A stretch of DNA of 5,850 bases from Clostridia bacterium (GTDB lineage Bacteria; Bacillota; Clostridia; Christensenellales; UBA1242): the NCBI GenBank assembly GCA_017399515.1, contig JAFQBZ010000125.1:1-5850 (forward strand), in the 5' to 3' direction. Positions within the stretch are counted from its first letter, which is position 1, and every line of letters begins with the position of its first letter. The translations under genes were made by a program, and so were the position numbers. The notes below the pieces were generated by a model. It saw only the letters and a program-made list of their open reading frames with translations. It made no database searches and was not told where the DNA came from. Shown piece by piece: positions 5,104 to 5,850 of the stretch.

Positions 5104-5850
5104 ATGCGAAAGAAATTAGACACAGCAGGCGAAATTGAAAGAAGCATAAACACAGTGTTTAGACCTAGTGTTTGGACAAAGTTTATTAAGGCTGTTAAAG
5201 AGTTTAAAATGATTAACGCTGGTGACAAGATTGCAGTTTGCATTTCTGGTGGAAAAGATAGTATGCTTCTTGCAAAACTTATGCAAATGCTTCACAAAAT
5301 TAGTGATGTGCCATTTGAAATTGAATATATTTCAATGGACCCTGGATACAACGAAAAAAATCGTAAAAAAATTGAAGAAAACGCTGAGAAAATTGGCATT
5401 CCTATCAAGTTTTTCGAAACGGATATTTTTGATGTGACAGCAAAGGTTGACGGCAACCCTTGTTATTTATGTGCAAGAATGAGAAGAGGTCATCTTTACG
5501 CGAAAGCAAAAGAACTTGGTTGCAACAAAATTGCACTTGGGCACCACAAAAATGATGTGATTGAAACAACGGTTATGGGTATGCTTTTTAGTGGGCAGAT
5601 TCAGGGAATGCTTCCAAAACTTAAAAGTACAAACTTTGAAGGAATGGAACTTATTCGTCCGCTTTATTATGTGGGGGAAAGTGACATTATTAAATGGCGT
5701 GACAGAAATGAACTTGAATTTATTGCTTGTGCTTGTAAACTTACTGCAGGTCTTGCAAAAGGTGATGAAAATTCTGCAAGACTTCAAACAAAGCAAATTA
5801 TTGAAAAACTTTCAAAAGAAATTCCTGATGTTGAAGAGCATATTTTAAAA
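5104..5850 (+). CDS. ttcA: TtcA-family tRNA 2-thiocytidine synthetase-like PP-loop ATPase (3' partial)
   Basis: The frame is open from the ATG at 5104 to the window edge, giving 249 residues without a stop. It is an ATP-pyrophosphatase of the TtcA/TtuA group, cytoplasmic enzymes that adenylate and then thiolate tRNA; TtcA makes 2-thiocytidine at position 32. The PP-loop is SGGKDS (48-53). The family's core string follows: CYLCARMRRGHLYAKAKELG (120-139), with cluster ligands C120 and C123, then ALGHHKNDVIET (144-155). A later FIACACKLT (207-214) gives C209 and C211, one of which would be the third [4Fe-4S] ligand. These cysteines stand two apart, where E. coli-like proteins have CxxC. The cluster-dependent, Cys-rich layout separates it from TilS (lysidine synthetase). 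Position 32 specificity is inferred from the family only; another thiolation site is possible. It is probably near its C-terminus, since relatives are around 250-310 residues. Confidence 0.85.
   Translation, partial: MRKKLDTAGEIERSINTVFRPSVWTKFIKAVKEFKMINAGDKIAVCISGGKDSMLLAKLMQMLHKISDVPFEIEYISMDPGYNEKNRKKIEENAEKIGIPIKFFETDIFDVTAKVDGNPCYLCARMRRGHLYAKAKELGCNKIALGHHKNDVIETTVMGMLFSGQIQGMLPKLKSTNFEGMELIRPLYYVGESDIIKWRDRNELEFIACACKLTAGLAKGDENSARLQTKQIIEKLSKEIPDVEEHILK

Noticed and set aside
4857..5243. A minus-strand reading frame of about 128 codons spanning the nfnB end and the ttcA start
   Set aside because: It overlaps two well-supported plus-strand genes, a terminator and a promoter, has no ribosome binding site of note, and its protein looks like no family I recognise.
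5467..5796. Antisense reading frame within the TtcA-like gene, rich in Cys, Phe and Lys
   Set aside because: It mirrors the AT-rich codons of the PP-loop ATPase coding strand and has no independent support.

Overview
The window looks like a low-GC, anaerobic member of the Bacillota (Clostridia-like). The genes are AT-rich with many A/T-ending codons, all five visible stop codons plus the rubrerythrin stop are TAA, Shine-Dalgarno sites are strong GGAG/AGGAGG types, and intergenic spaces hold simple sigma-A promoters and hairpin-plus-T terminators. A reverse-type rubrerythrin and an NfnAB ferredoxin:NADP oxidoreductase fit an obligate anaerobe. The genus cannot be named from this sequence.

Layout. 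At the left edge is the 3' part of a rubrerythrin gene (+), closed by a hairpin at 351-381 that can also terminate the genes converging on it. Then come three minus-strand genes, read right to left: a HAD-superfamily hydrolase (2540-1902), a divergent dephospho-CoA kinase-like protein (1829-1248) and a short-chain dehydrogenase/reductase (1254-520). The last two overlap by 7 bases and are probably translationally coupled. Between the HAD and kinase genes, a promoter and a perfect 13-bp hairpin are packed into about 70 bases, so the hairpin can both end the HAD transcript and lie at the extreme 5' end of the kinase transcript. A divergent promoter region at 2541-2692 separates the HAD gene from the plus-strand pair nfnA-nfnB. 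That pair ends at a strong terminator (5002-5028). A consensus-like extended -10 promoter then drives a TtcA-family tRNA thiolation gene that runs off the right edge.

Function. NfnA and NfnB together form the flavin/iron-sulfur complex that exchanges electrons between NADH, ferredoxin and NADPH. The rubrerythrin reduces peroxide using reduced nicotinamide or rubredoxin electrons. The TtcA-like protein would modify tRNA. The SDR resembles FabG-like and YmfI-like (EF-P 5-aminopentanone reductase) proteins. This is mostly housekeeping content. I found no mobile element, CRISPR array, RNA gene or defence system, and no clear candidate for an undescribed system. The points worth a second look are the promoter/hairpin arrangement before the kinase gene and active-site deviations in the three minus-strand enzymes.
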